A DNA stretch of 64,000 nt from Methanobacteriota archaeon (GTDB lineage: Archaea; Halobacteriota; Methanomicrobia; Methanomicrobiales; Methanoculleaceae). The notes beneath the pieces were generated by a model. That model worked only from the letters and a program-made list of their open reading frames with translations. It was not told the origin of the DNA and did no database searches. The translations under genes were made by a program, and so were the position numbers. The stretch is from contig JAEWLJ010000007.1 in the NCBI GenBank assembly GCA_023393455.1, forward strand, positions 1 through 64,000, read 5' to 3'. Of the stretch, positions 33,518 through 43,345 are shown one piece after another (within the stretch, counting starts at the first letter, position 1; every line of letters starts with the position of its first letter).

Positions 33518-34276
33518 TTATCCCCGGACCCCGGCTGTGTCGGTTGGGACCCTGACTTCAAATCCCAGAGCGCGTTCAAGGGAATTCTTTAGATCGTTGA
33601 AGAAGGTGAAGACCGGTTCGAGCAGTTCCTGGGGTTTCGCTCTTTGTTCAACGCTGAGTATCCCTCCCTCATAGATCGTCCTTGTCCCGGAGTCCCAGAT
33701 CTCAACGGTCACCACACCCTCTCTGATAAACAGGGTATCGCCGACAAGCAGGCTATCTCCTCTATATACAGGAAAGATCCGGGCATTTCTAAGGATCTCC
33801 GCTCTGCCCTGAATAGATGTCACCGTTCCTGCTTCAGTTTGTCCGTAATCCACGTAAATTATCCCGCTGCCCGACGGGGTTTCCGTCACCTCGGGAGCCG
33901 CCGCCTGTCCGGAGCTGCCGCCTGCCCGTTCGATCAGGATCGCGGTTCCCCCGGTGCCTCCGCCGAGCATCGTCGTATCGCTCCTGTCGACGAGCTGGAT
34001 GTCTGCAAACGAGCCGCGCTGCAGGGTGATGATATCTTTATGGCGGAGTGTGTCGCCCACGCCGGCAGGCTGAACGCTCGTGCCGCGCGTGATGGTGATG
34101 GAATACGCACCGACATCCGAAGCCGGGGTGATCGAGACGATTCGACCGAGAACAGTCTCATCCGTGTAGACCTGCAGTGTGGTATGCGAGCCGGCCTGCG
34201 CCGCTGCCGGCGGAACGCAGAGCATGAGGAGCCCGAAGATGAGAAGGAGACGACAACAGTTCGATAGGGATTGCAT
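33518..34276 (-). CDS. Secreted FecR-like domain protein
   Basis: The 252-residue protein has a cleavable signal peptide (hydrophobic residues 8-26 ending AAAQA). Two segments resemble FecR domains: VGDTLRHKDIITLQRGSFAD near residue 72 and VGDTLFIREGVVTVEIWDSG near 190. Between them is a Gly-rich stretch. FecR-like domains outside the membrane act as peptidoglycan- or sensor-binding modules in bacteria; archaeal use is unknown. The gene lies just downstream of a two-gene operon for a large secreted protein and its membrane partner, on the same strand, separated by about 240 bases. Confidence 0.65.
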   Translation of the reverse strand: MQSLSNCCRLLLIFGLLMLCVPPAAAQAGSHTTLQVYTDETVLGRIVSITPASDVGAYSITITRGTSVQPAGVGDTLRHKDIITLQRGSFADIQLVDRSDTTMLGGGTGGTAILIERAGGSSGQAAAPEVTETPSGSGIIYVDYGQTEAGTVTSIQGRAEILRNARIFPVYRGDSLLVGDTLFIREGVVTVEIWDSGTRTIYEGGILSVEQRAKPQELLEPVFTFFNDLKNSLERALGFEVRVPTDTAGVRG

Positions 34277-34513
34277 AATAGTGAATGAAATATCTTGTAT
34301 AAAAAATATTAGTAAAGAAAACCGCCGGGTGTGAATAATATTGGCGGATTCTGGGATTTAAGGAAAAATAATATCACAAACAGCGGTAAAGAACACGGTA
34401 CCCGCAATGATCATATAGTCTCGCGAAATCTGCGTGGCGCCGCCCGCGACACCCCTTCGCGAGACGGTTCCCTGCTGCCCGAGAGTGCCGGGCAACCACT
34501 CAAAAAAAGAGGA

Positions 34514-37500
34514 TTATCCGATCCGCTGGTTGGTCTTCGGATCCATGTAGAGCGGGTCGCGAGGTTTGGAGGCTTCTCCCAGTTCCGCGGTCGGGAACGG
34601 GAACTTCTCGAAGAGCGACGTGAAGATGTAGTCCAGGAGTTTGTCGGCCGCTTTGATCGGGTCTATGAAGACATACCAGTCGATCTCCCGGTCCGAATTG
34701 GGGACGCCGACCTTCACCTTCACATAGAGAGTCTCGGCAGCCGCCGTTCCTAACTCCTGCGTCACATAGGACGCACCGAAGCCGAAGAGCCCCTCCACGT
34801 ACTTCTGGAGGATAGGGCCTACCGCCACGTCTTCCGTGAGGGTGTTCACGCCCGGAACCGCGAGTTTGCCCTCCGGCATCATGTCCTCGAGCATCCTGGC
34901 TGCCGACGAGTTCAGGAGCTTGGAGAGGCCCGATTTCGGGTCGTTGACCTTGCCCTTGAGGAAGCCCGAGAACTTGTTCGAGAAGAACTCGAGCGAGATG
35001 TCGGAGAACGACGAGATGATCGCGTTATACAGGCTGCGTTTGCCGTTCTCGTCGAGATCGAAGGAGTAGTGGCGCACCAGATTGAAGACGCAGAGCCCTG
35101 CGATCACCTGGGCGAGTTTCTTCGGGTTTGCCTTCCCGAGATCCTCGAAGCAGGACTTGGTGTAGTTCTCGATCATCTCGGAGATGTGCACACCGACCTT
35201 GATCTCGTCCCAGTTCACCCCGTTGCCCATGAAGAGGTCGGCCGACATCTCGCCGATCAGTTCGACCGTAAGCTCCTTCGTGGGGGTGAGGATCGCCTCT
35301 CCCGCGGGCCCCGTGTAGATGGTCATGAGGTACGAGAACGCCTGATCGCCGAACCACTTCACGACGGAGAGGAAGGTGATCCAGTCGTCCATGGTCTGGG
35401 CGGTCTCCATGAAGTCCGCCGACTCCTGGGTGTAGTAGACGATCGAGTCGTAGACGATCTTCTTGCTCATCAGGCGGAGCTCGGCGGCATTGAAGTTCTG
35501 CACGTTCTCCCGCAGGAACCGGGCGGTGTCCGGGTTGATGCCGAACTTCTGGATCCTCTTCTTTAAGTTCGCAAGTTCGGTCTCGCGATCCTTGCGCACC
35601 CCGAGTTTGTCGCCGATGAGGCGGATGGGGAGATCGAGTTCGTAGGTCTCGTCGCCGTACTCGCAGGTGATCGGGAGTTCCAGGAAGTAGGGGTTCCTCT
35701 CGTCCTCGCCGATCTGCTGGGCGGGGGTGAACTTGTAGGCCTTGTTGGTGTTGTCCGGCTTCTTCTCGATGGTGTACTTGAACCTCGAGGCAAGGACCTC
35801 CGTCCTCTGGTCGGTTCCCTTGAGCTCGCCGAACTCGGGCGCGTACTCCGTCCCGTCCAGGAGTTTCACCACTTCCTTCTCGTTCTCGGTCACCCTGACG
35901 GCGAGGTTCACGATGAATCCGGTCGCTGCAACGTCGTCTTCTTCGGTGTCGAGATCGTCGTAGGCCGCAAACTGGGCGTGCCCCTCGTCGTCGTAGACGA
36001 CGTCGGTGACGCTGATGCCCTCGGGGTAGAAGATCACCGTGAACGCTTCTTCGACGATCTCGTCATCCTCGCAGGTGGCGATGACTCTCGCACCGTATCT
36101 CGTCACCGGCGCTCCCTTCTCGGGCAGCGCGCTCGTGTTGGCGATCTTTGCGATGTAATGCGTATCGTCGATCTTCTCTAGCGAGCTCGTGAACGGCGCC
36201 TCGTCGAGTTGGGTGATCGTGACCTCCTTGGGGGGCTCGATGAAGTCGACGAGTTCGACCTCGACGTCGTAGGTCAGCCCGTCGCCGTAGAGGACGTTCA
36301 GCCGCATGTCCATCGCCGCCCCCTGCTCGGGGAACTTGATCCTCGGCTCGCCGATGATCCGGAAGTGGATGTTGTTCGTGAACGACCCGCCCTTTCCGGT
36401 GTAGGCCACCCTGACGATGCCTTCCTCCGCGAGTTCGTTCTCGTCCGCAGACACGAACGCTCCCATGTAACTGCCGGCGAGCGTCTGATCCTCGACCCGG
36501 AGCCCGCCGCCGGAGGTTATCGAGAGCGTCGCGGTGAGGTCGTCACGCTCGATCGTCTGGCCTTCCGCGGTGATCTCGATCATCTGGGCGTAGATGGTCT
36601 CGGGGCTCTTTCCGCAGACGATATAATCCTCGAAGTCTTTGCGGATCCTCATCCGGTAGGTGCTGGTGCGCTCCGTCTCGCTGCCGCCGTTGCCGTTGCC
36701 GCCACCGCCGCCGGCCGCCGCTGCAGCGCCCGCAACCGCGGCTCCCGCGGCACCGATCCCGGTTATAACCGCGAGCGGTATGCCGTAATCGCTCTCACCG
36801 GCACCCCCGCCCGGGGTATCGATGGAGAAGCTGCCGCCGCCGTAGCCGCCGAAGACCTCTTCGTAGTTCCCGACGATGAGCGTTCCCTTTGCGTTCGCCG
36901 CATCGGCGATGATCGAGTCCATGACCTTGTTCGCATCCTCGTACGCCCTTTTCATCTCGGAGAGTGCTATAGCTACCTGGTTCTCCGAGGGATACGGATC
37001 ATACGTCAATGACCGGCCGTTGTCATGTTCGAGGCCGACATGACCGCGCAACCTGATGTGGGCGAGCCCCGAGCCCGCCGGGTAGAAGTCCTCGCGGATC
37101 ACGTAGTAGGTGAACGTGTTCTCCAGGTGGTTGTCCATGGAGCCGCCGCCGGCCGCCCAGTTGGAGTCGTCCGTCAACTCGCGCACGCCGACGACGCGGT
37201 GTCCGTTTATGGTCGTATCCACGTACTCGATCCTTGCGCTGGAAGTTGCGACCGATTTTTCGAGTTCGGTCTTCAAGTAGCTGGCATACTCGCTCACCGT
37301 CTTGTACTTCGTGGTGAGGCCGAACTCGGTGAACATGTAGCGGCCGCAGGTGACTTCTCCCGTACTCGTCCTGATCTCGCCGCCGCCTGCGTCGCCCTGA
37401 TAGGTGTAACTGTAGACGTCTGTCGGGATCTCGGTCAGGACAAGCCGTTCAGCCTCGGGGTCAATCTTTCCGAGGTTGCCGATGATCAGCAGCGTGTTCT

Positions 37501-37708
37501 CGGTCGCAAGAAGTTCGTCCGTCCCTTTCTTGTAGACGCCGATCGGCATATCGACGACGAACCCCTCGTCTTCCATGCTGTGGATGTACTTGCTCGCCAG
37601 TTTGTAGTCGTAACTGTTGGTATCGGTGAGCGAGTAGCTTGCAGCCGCGGTTCCGGAGAGGAAGAAGGCTGCAAGGAGGACAAGCAGCAGTCTCGCCATC
37701 GGCCTCAT
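34514..37708 (-). CDS. Large secreted or surface protein of unknown function
   Basis: From ATG 37708 the product has 1064 residues. A signal peptide MARLLLVLLAAFFLSGTAAA is at the start. An N-terminal domain to about residue 300 is followed by an Ala/Gly-rich hydrophobic stretch (TGIGAAGAAVAGAAAAAGGG) and a Gly/Asn linker. Next comes a region of beta-sandwich character (about 340-700), then a helical C-terminal third. No family is recognised. Start 37708 is set by the signal peptide and the ATGA overlap with the upstream gene; the frame is open 124 codons further but that part overlaps the neighbour in another frame. Confidence 0.7.
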   Translation of the reverse strand: MRPMARLLLVLLAAFFLSGTAAASYSLTDTNSYDYKLASKYIHSMEDEGFVVDMPIGVYKKGTDELLATENTLLIIGNLGKIDPEAERLVLTEIPTDVYSYTYQGDAGGGEIRTSTGEVTCGRYMFTEFGLTTKYKTVSEYASYLKTELEKSVATSSARIEYVDTTINGHRVVGVRELTDDSNWAAGGGSMDNHLENTFTYYVIREDFYPAGSGLAHIRLRGHVGLEHDNGRSLTYDPYPSENQVAIALSEMKRAYEDANKVMDSIIADAANAKGTLIVGNYEEVFGGYGGGSFSIDTPGGGAGESDYGIPLAVITGIGAAGAAVAGAAAAAGGGGGNGNGGSETERTSTYRMRIRKDFEDYIVCGKSPETIYAQMIEITAEGQTIERDDLTATLSITSGGGLRVEDQTLAGSYMGAFVSADENELAEEGIVRVAYTGKGGSFTNNIHFRIIGEPRIKFPEQGAAMDMRLNVLYGDGLTYDVEVELVDFIEPPKEVTITQLDEAPFTSSLEKIDDTHYIAKIANTSALPEKGAPVTRYGARVIATCEDDEIVEEAFTVIFYPEGISVTDVVYDDEGHAQFAAYDDLDTEEDDVAATGFIVNLAVRVTENEKEVVKLLDGTEYAPEFGELKGTDQRTEVLASRFKYTIEKKPDNTNKAYKFTPAQQIGEDERNPYFLELPITCEYGDETYELDLPIRLIGDKLGVRKDRETELANLKKRIQKFGINPDTARFLRENVQNFNAAELRLMSKKIVYDSIVYYTQESADFMETAQTMDDWITFLSVVKWFGDQAFSYLMTIYTGPAGEAILTPTKELTVELIGEMSADLFMGNGVNWDEIKVGVHISEMIENYTKSCFEDLGKANPKKLAQVIAGLCVFNLVRHYSFDLDENGKRSLYNAIISSFSDISLEFFSNKFSGFLKGKVNDPKSGLSKLLNSSAARMLEDMMPEGKLAVPGVNTLTEDVAVGPILQKYVEGLFGFGASYVTQELGTAAAETLYVKVKVGVPNSDREIDWYVFIDPIKAADKLLDYIFTSLFEKFPFPTAELGEASKPRDPLYMDPKTNQRIG

Positions 37709-38712
37709 GCCGGGACACCTCCTGCCTGCTTCTGAACCGTAACCATGAGGACGGCACCGGCCGCCAGAAGGAGGAACCCGGCGATGTAACAGGTGTATCC
37801 CCCGAAGACGGAGAGGACGACGCCGAGACCGAACCCTCCGGCCCATCCCGCCATCACGTGCGTGACCAGCCCGGAGTCGGCCCTGCCCTCTCTCGCAAAG
37901 ACTGCGGCAAAGACCTGCCGCACGCAGCCCGCCCGGTTCGCCAGAGCGCGGGCCGCGATGAGGAACGCCACGATCCCCACCATGCAGTTCATGAACGACG
38001 ATGTTCCCGCGAGGAAGTTGTAGACGAAGAGGGCCGAACCGCCGCCGATGAGAAGAGGGGCGATCGATGTGATATCCCACCGTTGCCCGGAGAACTGTGC
38101 GGCAAAAGAGCGGATGCTTGCGACGATGCTCTCGCCGGAGATCCCGCCGACGATGAGCAGCGTCGCGAAGTAGGCGATCAGGCCCTTCCCGATGAGGCCG
38201 CCGATGAACCCCGGCACGCCGCCGGAGAGCCCGCCCCGCGCGAAGGTCAGGAACGAGAGGGACTGTACCGGCGCCGGGTTGAACCCCAGGGCCGGGAGGA
38301 TGGTCAGGGCAAACCAGACCAGGGCCATGACTCCTGCGGTGATCAGGAGTTTCTTATTCGCTAAACCGCTCTTGAAGCCGTCGATCCTCTTCTGCACGCA
38401 TCCTTTCACGACCTCGCCTGCAGAATGCTTGACCGCAATCTCCGCCGCTGCATCGTCTGCCGTGTCGGAGACGGAGAGTTCACCGGAGAGGACGTAATCG
38501 CCCGCCTCCGCCGCTGCGTGAGCGTCGCCGTCCTGTGCATAGTTGCCGTCGTCTATACGGGGAGATGCTCTGGATTCCTCGCGCATCTCCGTGACACCCG
38601 CTGAGACCCTGGCCGCTGCAGAGTCGATCATCACGGTTGCCTTATCAGCAGCGCCGGATGCAATCTCCCCGGCCCTGCCAAAAATTTCGTTCACCTTGTC
38701 ACTGTCTGCCAT
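37705..38712 (-). CDS. Membrane protein, partner of the large secreted protein
   Basis: A 335-residue protein. Residues 1-115 are hydrophilic and Ala-rich, with repeated ADD/AAE stretches. About six hydrophobic segments follow from residue 120 to the end, Gly-rich. It shares an ATGA overlap with the downstream secreted protein, so the two are co-translated and may form one complex. I recognise no family. A TATA-like atttaat lies further upstream near 38836. Confidence 0.6.
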   Translation of the reverse strand: MADSDKVNEIFGRAGEIASGAADKATVMIDSAAARVSAGVTEMREESRASPRIDDGNYAQDGDAHAAAEAGDYVLSGELSVSDTADDAAAEIAVKHSAGEVVKGCVQKRIDGFKSGLANKKLLITAGVMALVWFALTILPALGFNPAPVQSLSFLTFARGGLSGGVPGFIGGLIGKGLIAYFATLLIVGGISGESIVASIRSFAAQFSGQRWDITSIAPLLIGGGSALFVYNFLAGTSSFMNCMVGIVAFLIAARALANRAGCVRQVFAAVFAREGRADSGLVTHVMAGWAGGFGLGVVLSVFGGYTCYIAGFLLLAAGAVLMVTVQKQAGGVPA

Positions 38713-38947
38713 TATTAACCGACACTCCTGGAAACTCGCCTATTCCGGGATTATCCAATTAGTATCCTTCAGATTCCATGGTGCGGTAGAATCTGGGATA
38801 TTTCTGAAAGATAAATATTATGTCATCGCCGTGGCCCTATTTAATATGTCCTAAACGTTTCGGTCGGGCGCGATGATGATGGAGACCTTGCCCGGGTCGG
38901 AACCCGGGCGCGCCTCCCCGTTCTGCCGCGGGATATGTTTCAGAAGA

Positions 38948-39886
38948 TTAATCCGGCCGCCGGGCATACCATTGCGCTTTCTGGGCGTGCGTCATCTCGT
39001 GCCCGATCACCCAGCCGAGCGCCGCGTAGTTGAAGGCGGGATCCGCATCGGGGTCGAAGAACGGTGGCTGGAGGATCGCCGCGGGGAAGACCATCTCGTT
39101 TCCGGTCGGGTCGTAGTAGGCGTTCACCGTCTGCGGGTCGCGGTTCTCCTCCGCACCGAGATGGGCCGCCGCAAGGGCCTTTTCCATCGCATAGACGGTC
39201 TCCGCGTCGGTGGCGGCCTGCCCGGCGGTCTCTCCTGCCAGCATCAGCACCCGGGCTATGTGTTCACGGTAGACATCCTGGAGTTCCACGCTCCCGGTGT
39301 CGTTTCGGAGGTAGTAGTCCCGGTCCGGCAGCCCGAGCCCGCCCTGGTAAAGGGCCGGGACAACCTCGGTGCTGTCCTTGGGGTTAACCCCGGCCCAGTA
39401 GTAGTACGCCGGGGAAAAGCCCTGCTCCAGAAGAACGATCGTGGTCCCGGTCAGATCGTCACGGGAATCGATCCCATCGATCGCTAGAAGGAGATCGGAG
39501 ATCCCGGCGAGCCCTTCCCGATCGATCGTCCCGTTATCCATTCCCGACAGGTAGAACCGACCGATGAGGGTGATGTTCCGGTCCGCATCCCCGGCCGGGA
39601 CGGCCGAAGCGTTCAGGAAGAGGGCATGGAGGTCATTATCCACCCGGTCCTGCATCTCGGTGAACGTCGCGTAATACTGCTTATCCGCCGGAATAGGGTG
39701 CTCCGCCATCCATGCATCGTTCACGTATGCATAGAAGTCGTCGCCCGGATGGACGGATTCATTGAGGGCGAACTCGCTCTCAGGTGACTGCGATATGGGC
39801 TCGGGGGTCGCCGTCCCGGCCGGGGCGGAGCACCCCGCGCAGGCGAGAACGGCGATAAGGAGAACGGTCAGAAGGACGTGTTTCAC
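38948..39886 (-). pseudogene. M13 (neprilysin-like) peptidase, internally deleted and truncated
   Basis: The frame starts as a lipoprotein (VLACAGC near residue 18) and continues with M13 family sequence (DDFYAYVNDAW, GLGLPDRDYYL). After LGAEENRDPQ it jumps to TVNAYYDPTGNEMVFPAAIL and the zinc motif VIGHEMTHA. In family members these lie some 200 or more residues apart, so a large piece is missing. After HEMTH the sequence diverges (QKAQWYARRPD) and stops at 312 residues, whereas M13 enzymes are about 670. The third zinc ligand and the C-terminal domain are absent. Confidence 0.8.
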
Positions 39887-40124
39887 ATGGAGGGTGTTCT
39901 TTTTGCGGGAATAAGGGTTGTGATCCGCCGCAACGGCCGTCGTTCAGGACTCCAGGCAATCAAGCCGTAGCCCCGCCGCGCTTCTTCCCGGCCGTCTCCT
40001 GCAGTATCCCCTCGGCCCCCTTCGAGAGCGATGGCGGTCTCGACCGGGCGTTCTGCGGCTGAGAGGAATCTATTCTCTCAACTAACCCATATGAAGCGAT
40101 GAAAAAGTGGCTATCCCGTGAAGA

Positions 40125-40262
40125 TCACTTGATCTTCTTCTGGAGTTTCTTGAGTTTCTTCTTCGCGGCTTCGCTGCCCCCGGCCGCCTGCTGCGCGAGT
40201 TCTTCTGCCTTGGCCTTCTTTACCCTGTTCAGTTTCTCCAGTTGTTTCTTGCTCGTCGGCAT
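40125..40262 (-). CDS. Small lysine-rich protein
   Basis: A 45-residue protein MPTSKKQLEKLNRVKKAKAE followed by an Ala/Gln segment and a tail KKKLKKLQKKIK. The coding strand has GAGGT six bases before the ATG. It is strongly basic and predicted helical, like small archaeal nucleic-acid-binding or ribosome-associated proteins. No homologue is named. An overlapping 129-codon frame on the other strand has no such signal. Confidence 0.55.
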   Translation of the reverse strand: MPTSKKQLEKLNRVKKAKAEELAQQAAGGSEAAKKKLKKLQKKIK

Positions 40263-40411
40263 ACAGGTACCTCGCCACGTCTCTGGCTGGTTCTATATCT
40301 CTCTTCTTTCGTATAAATATCCCTGTAGCGCTGCACCGATCAAGAAAAGGATGCCAAGTTCGCCGTCCTTTCATTCCCCGAAGGGGGATGAGCCGGACCC
40401 CATCGCCGTGA

Positions 40412-41059
40412 TCACCCGTCTTCGGTCTGCAGGGCGGGGCAGAAGTTGCAGATCGAGAACGGGACCTCCTTCTCGCGGTCGCGGATGAGGCAGTAGAACG
40501 AACCGTTGCGCTCTTCGACCCGGAACCCTCCCGGAAACGGCATCCCCACCGGATGACCCGGCTGGTCGAGTACAAACATCGTAAAGGCCGAGATCAGGTA
40601 GTAGAAGGCCCGGTGCCGGGGCGTGAAATGGAACGGGATCCGCTCTAGGGTCTCATCATACCGGAAGCAGCCGTCGGGGATCATATCGCAGAACCCGAGG
40701 AACGTCTCACGATCGGTGATCGGCTTGGTCATGGAGAGGAACCGGCCCGATCGGTGCATGGCGAGAAGCTGGTGGTGAGCGCCGAATAACTGCTCGGTGA
40801 TGTAGGGGCGGACCCGGCTCCGGTAAGGCTCGGGCAACCGCACCATCTCCGCGTACAACCTTCCCCCGAGGACCTGGAGATCCCCGAGCGTGTAGCGGCC
40901 GACCTCAGCGGCGAGGACCAGCCCGAGCTCGCCCTTCGTCGTCGTGGCCGCCATTCGCCGCGCCATCTGCACGATTTCACCCGTTTCGTCCCCTGTTGCG
41001 ATCTCCTGATCTGAGGATCTGCTCTCCGTCGGCATGGTTTCTGCATGGAAGATCTGCAT
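40412..41059 (-). CDS. DUF2115 / UPF0305 family protein
   Basis: The 215-residue protein carries features of the methanogen-restricted DUF2115 family: DMIPDGCFRYDE near residue 125, a HPVGMPFPGGFRVE stretch near 170, and a C-terminal CNFCPA motif. The function is unknown; conserved cysteines suggest metal or redox chemistry. ATG 41059 and ATG 41035 are both possible starts; neither has a strong ribosome-binding site. Confidence 0.75.
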   Translation of the reverse strand: MQIFHAETMPTESRSSDQEIATGDETGEIVQMARRMAATTTKGELGLVLAAEVGRYTLGDLQVLGGRLYAEMVRLPEPYRSRVRPYITEQLFGAHHQLLAMHRSGRFLSMTKPITDRETFLGFCDMIPDGCFRYDETLERIPFHFTPRHRAFYYLISAFTMFVLDQPGHPVGMPFPGGFRVEERNGSFYCLIRDREKEVPFSICNFCPALQTEDG

Positions 41060-41301
41060 CCAGGATCGCTTATCTCTTCCCCGGGAATACGGTGATCGGA
41101 CCCCCTGTCACCGCCTCAGAGGGTATCCCTCAAAAGAGGCTACGCCAGGAATATCCCCACCCCTCGACCGGACGGGTGATACAGCCCCTGTGGAGGCCCC
41201 GGAGTCTCAAGACTCCCTTCTTTCAGCCATTCCCGGAGATCACAGGGTCAGGGGATATACCGGCCTTGCACCCGAATCCCCCCCGTCCCGGCCGCGCACC
41301 A

Positions 41302-42564
41302 TTACGCCGCCGCCTCGTCGACCGGTGCCCTCCTGCGACCACCGTCCGTCGTCCCGGCAACGCGCATGACGGCGCCGACGTCCGGGGTCACCATACAGAC
41401 GGGGAAGTAACCGAAGAGCGATGCGTAGTCGATCTTGAGCGCCCGGTACCGGGTCAGGTCGAGGGTTATCCGTTCAAGGTCTTCGGTCATCCGCGGGGTC
41501 ACGGCGTCACAAAGCGACGCCTGAACAAGGGTGTCGATGGCCGGGAGCACCTCTCCCTGGATCGTCGCGATCCTGGACGACAGGAGGGAGTGGACGAGCG
41601 TGCGGCTGTAGCCTCCCTGGAGATGCCGCACGACGATCGTCTGCGTCAGAAAGATGAGGGCGAACATGCCGGCCCCGAGTTCGATATCAGCCTCGGCGGA
41701 GATGAAACTGTTGTAGGTCACCCCCGGGAGGACGATCGCCGCGATGGTGATGATGCCGGCGACGGTCGTCACGACGGCAGCGGTGAGCGCGTACTTGAGC
41801 CCCTGGGTCCAGGCCTCGTTGTACCGCTCCTTGATGCGGGACTGCATCCCGAGTATCCCCGCGAAGAAACCCCGCGAATACGGCTGGACGTACACGATAG
41901 CACCGTAGAAGACGATGATTGCGACGGACTGGATGGTGACGATCACGGCGGAGTACGGAGCGAAATCGCCGTTTGCGAGCCAGCCGAGAAGTGCAAAGAC
42001 CGAGGAGAGGGAGAAGAGCACGAGAAATCCCGGGGCGAGCGGCTGGCAGTTGATGAAGAAGAGGTTCCAGCCGAGCTCATAGAGGGAGTTCCTCTGCTCT
42101 GTGAGGCGTTTGAGTCTCTCTATCATCTCGGCAGGGACGGCGGCGCCTTTTTCGAGACTCTCCCATGATATGATCTCTTCGAGGCTCTTTCGCTCGCGAT
42201 CTTTGAGGTCGATGAGATACCTGACATAGGACTTCAGATCGCCCGTATCGGTCGGGAGCAGGAGGAGGAAGGGGTTTATCATCAGGAATATGAAGGACGC
42301 CATGATCCAGTAGAGGTAATACTCCCGGGTGTATGCGAGCAGAAGGCCCAGGTTGACCAGTACCGCCGCAGCGAGGATGGGCGATGTGTAGTCAAGGCTC
42401 CATCTCGTCCCGGTAAGGGTGGCGAGGTCGTCCTCTGCCATATTCAGGATCATCGCCGCCCCGGTCCGGGTGCGGGCAACCTGTCGTGAGAACTCTTCCG
42501 GCGAGATCGCCGGGTTCCCCGCCGCTTTATTCCTCCCGAACCAATCCCCGTACGGCAGTTTCAT
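41302..42564 (-). CDS. Multi-pass membrane protein of unknown function
   Basis: The 420-residue protein has about seven hydrophobic segments (first pair near residues 65-105, then 175-195, 205-225, 260-285 and 295-315). They are separated by a charged loop with DRERKSLEEIISWESLEKGA. The C-terminal 110 residues are soluble. No signature of a known transporter is seen. It is not in an evident operon; the next gene on this strand is a Cache lipoprotein about 100 bases upstream. Confidence 0.65.
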   Translation of the reverse strand: MKLPYGDWFGRNKAAGNPAISPEEFSRQVARTRTGAAMILNMAEDDLATLTGTRWSLDYTSPILAAAVLVNLGLLLAYTREYYLYWIMASFIFLMINPFLLLLPTDTGDLKSYVRYLIDLKDRERKSLEEIISWESLEKGAAVPAEMIERLKRLTEQRNSLYELGWNLFFINCQPLAPGFLVLFSLSSVFALLGWLANGDFAPYSAVIVTIQSVAIIVFYGAIVYVQPYSRGFFAGILGMQSRIKERYNEAWTQGLKYALTAAVVTTVAGIITIAAIVLPGVTYNSFISAEADIELGAGMFALIFLTQTIVVRHLQGGYSRTLVHSLLSSRIATIQGEVLPAIDTLVQASLCDAVTPRMTEDLERITLDLTRYRALKIDYASLFGYFPVCMVTPDVGAVMRVAGTTDGGRRRAPVDEAAA

Positions 42565-42662
42565 CGATCATAATTTCTCCGGGCTACGTATAAAAAAAGG
42601 GTTTTCTCACCGGGCGGCTGGCCTCTTCCCGGCCTCCCGGTTGAGGACGAGTCTCCCCCGCC

Positions 42663-43211
42663 TCACCCGGCGATCTCAGGGTCCGCCGGACCGGTATAGA
42701 TCCCGGACCCCAGCCACCAGTTCTCGTCCATCTGCACCGCATACGCCAGCTTCGACTCGATCCTCCGGTCATGTGCGGGGTTGATGTATGCAATCCGGTG
42801 GAAATTCTCCCCGTTCCTGATAGCGGCATTCATCTCTACAATAAATGTCCCTACACCCCCCTCGGTCTCATTCAGGCGGTTGACGCCGACCTTCTCCGGG
42901 TTGACCGGGTGAGCGAGCGTGGTGCCGTTGAAGTCATACGCGTAGATGTAGAGTTCACCCTGGATGAACGAGCCGTTCGGGTCGTTAAACTCGGCAAGAG
43001 CGGCGTCTTTACCATTCTCATTCACGTAAGCAACCGCACTCTCGACGAAGGCGACAAGCGTCTCGTTTGAGGTGTAGTTCCCCTGCTCTCCGGCATCGGC
43101 GCCTCCAGGCGTCGAGGTGTTGAGAGCAGACTCATTTTGCAGGCAGCCTGGAGTTATCAAAGCCAGGCCGAGAACAAAAAAAACCAGAAGCGAAATAGAG
43201 ATTTTTTCCAT
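42663..43211 (-). CDS. Lipoprotein with a single Cache-like sensor domain
   Basis: The 182-residue protein has a lipoprotein signal (LALITPGC near residue 23), a Thr/Gly-rich linker, then a small Cache domain. The domain holds FVESAVAYVNENGKDAALAEF, GELYIYAYDFNGTTLAHP and WWLGSGIYTG, the classic single-Cache pattern. These domains bind small ligands such as carboxylates outside the cell. Without a membrane signalling domain it may work with a partner receptor or be a binding protein. Confidence 0.82.
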   Translation of the reverse strand: MEKISISLLVFFVLGLALITPGCLQNESALNTSTPGGADAGEQGNYTSNETLVAFVESAVAYVNENGKDAALAEFNDPNGSFIQGELYIYAYDFNGTTLAHPVNPEKVGVNRLNETEGGVGTFIVEMNAAIRNGENFHRIAYINPAHDRRIESKLAYAVQMDENWWLGSGIYTGPADPEIAG

Positions 43212-43345
43212 CCTATCAGATAGAAACGTCCCGATAGTTATACGTTACGGGAATCGGAGAGCTGAATCTCCGTATCGGGCGGTTCCAACCCGGCATACTG
43301 ACTTCTGCGCTATCTGAGGGACTCCAGAGAGCGGTTCTCCGGGCC

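Noticed and set aside
40099..40488. 129-codon plus-strand frame
   Set aside because: Overlaps a 45-codon minus-strand gene that has a GAGGT ribosome-binding site and sensible composition.
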